A DNA stretch of 64,000 nucleotides, taken from Mycolicibacterium monacense. GTDB taxonomy: Bacteria > Actinomycetota > Actinomycetes > Mycobacteriales > Mycobacteriaceae. The notes under the pieces were generated by a model. That model saw only the letters and a list, made by a program, of their open reading frames with translations, was not told the DNA's origin and made no database searches. Numbering within the stretch: position 1 is the first letter of the stretch; each line of letters opens with the position of its first letter. Below, in pieces: positions 63,639-64,000 of this stretch. The stretch covers positions 248,001 through 312,000 of the forward strand of contig NZ_AP022617.1 in NCBI RefSeq assembly GCF_010731575.1. The letters run 5' to 3'. Both the position numbers and the translations under genes were made by a program.

Positions 63639-64000
63639 TCAGTCGCCGGGTACGCGTTCGATGCCCATGCCCAGCCGTTCGGGCACGTGCATCCGCGCGA
63701 AGATCTGGGCGACATCGGGCGGGACGCTGCGCCGGGTGAGCCGGCTGACGGCGATCATCGTGACGAAGGCCAGCGGGACGGTGATCGCGGCGGGATAGCC
63801 GACGGCCACCGCGGCCCACCCGCCGAGCGCCGCTTCGTCGACCGCACCCGCGATCGCGAGGGCCACCGCCGTCCCCGAGGCCGCCCCGCCGACCACCAGG
63901 CCGCAGGACGCACCGACCGCGGTCAGCCCCCGCCACCAGATGCCCAGCACCAGCAGCGGGCACAGCGTGGATGCGGCCACCGCGAACGCCAGCCCGACGC
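63639..64000 (-). CDS. Second SSS-family symporter, partial (N-terminus outside window)
   Basis: C-terminal about 120 residues of a second sodium:solute symporter: two to three hydrophobic helices with CPLLVLGIWWRGLTAVGA, a segment shared by ActP-type proteins, and a soluble end with PERLGMGIERVPGD. The start lies beyond base 64000. It is upstream of and co-directional with the DUF485-actP pair, 162 bp away, so the locus holds two symporters. Confidence 0.85.
   Translation of the reverse strand, partial: VGLAFAVAASTLCPLLVLGIWWRGLTAVGASCGLVVGGAASGTAVALAIAGAVDEAALGGWAAVAVGYPAAITVPLAFVTMIAVSRLTRRSVPPDVAQIFARMHVPERLGMGIERVPGD

Overview
The window is chromosomal DNA from a high-GC actinobacterium, almost certainly a fast-growing, non-tuberculous mycobacterium (Mycolicibacterium type). 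Support comes from MmpL, Mce-associated and F420-type proteins, KstR-type operators, GTG-rich starts and gene order. From memory, two blocks follow the M. tuberculosis order: fumC-glpX through hsd-xseB-xseA-ispH-ychF (Rv1098c to Rv1112), and echA-mcr-SDR-mmpL13-methyltransferase through sirtuin-GntR-methyltransferase-Rv1155 (Rv1142c to Rv1155). The stretch between them (about 18-49 kb) is accessory or differently arranged. No tRNA, rRNA or CRISPR array was seen.

Layout. 0-3.6 kb: fumC (cut by the window edge), glpX, a DUF4245 protein and a dienelactone-hydrolase-like protein. 3.6-9.7 kb: a minus-strand run of arylsulfatase, HAD hydrolase, formylglycine-generating enzyme, two SDR dehydrogenases and an AI-2E-type membrane protein, with a KstR-type box before the SDR pair and a sulfatase remnant upstream. 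10-17 kb: mgtC, the 3-beta-hydroxysteroid dehydrogenase gene (second KstR-type box), xseAB, ispH and ychF. 17.9-20.4 kb: a small island that has displaced the conserved 3' end of ychF and is bracketed by degenerate copies of that end. 20.4-35.6 kb: an ArsR-rhodanese/MFS unit, a serine hydrolase lipoprotein, an adenylyl cyclase, a 981-residue kinase-like/aminotransferase fusion, two Mce-associated proteins, hydrolases and a WS/DGAT-like protein. 35.7-42.2 kb: DoxX, a DUF3556 membrane protein behind a perfect KstR-type palindrome, then a FadR-type regulator and a thiolase/enoyl-CoA hydratase/acyl-CoA dehydrogenase operon. 42.2-49.1 kb: fasciclin protein, gamma-carbonic-anhydrase-like protein, aldo/keto reductase, a TetR-led operon, an MFS pump and a broken HicB antitoxin. 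49.1-60.2 kb: echA/mcr/SDR/nitronate monooxygenase, an intact mmpL13-like gene, sirtuin, GntR, methyltransferases and Rv1155. 60.2-64 kb: an MFS transporter and an acetate/monocarboxylate symporter locus with a CRP-like site.

The strongest theme is steroid and lipid metabolism. Three sites fit the KstR pattern TnnAACnnGTTnnA, each lying within 14 bases of a start codon: before an SDR pair next to a sulfatase/FGE cassette, before 3-beta-HSD, and before the DUF3556 gene. Together with mcr and the beta-oxidation operons, this suggests the hypothesis of a steroid-sulfate desulfation and oxidation module. The second theme is decay and mobility. Three remnants (sulfatase, VOC, HicB) keep the two ends of a family and have lost the middle, and the ychF 3' end appears to be an integration hot spot.
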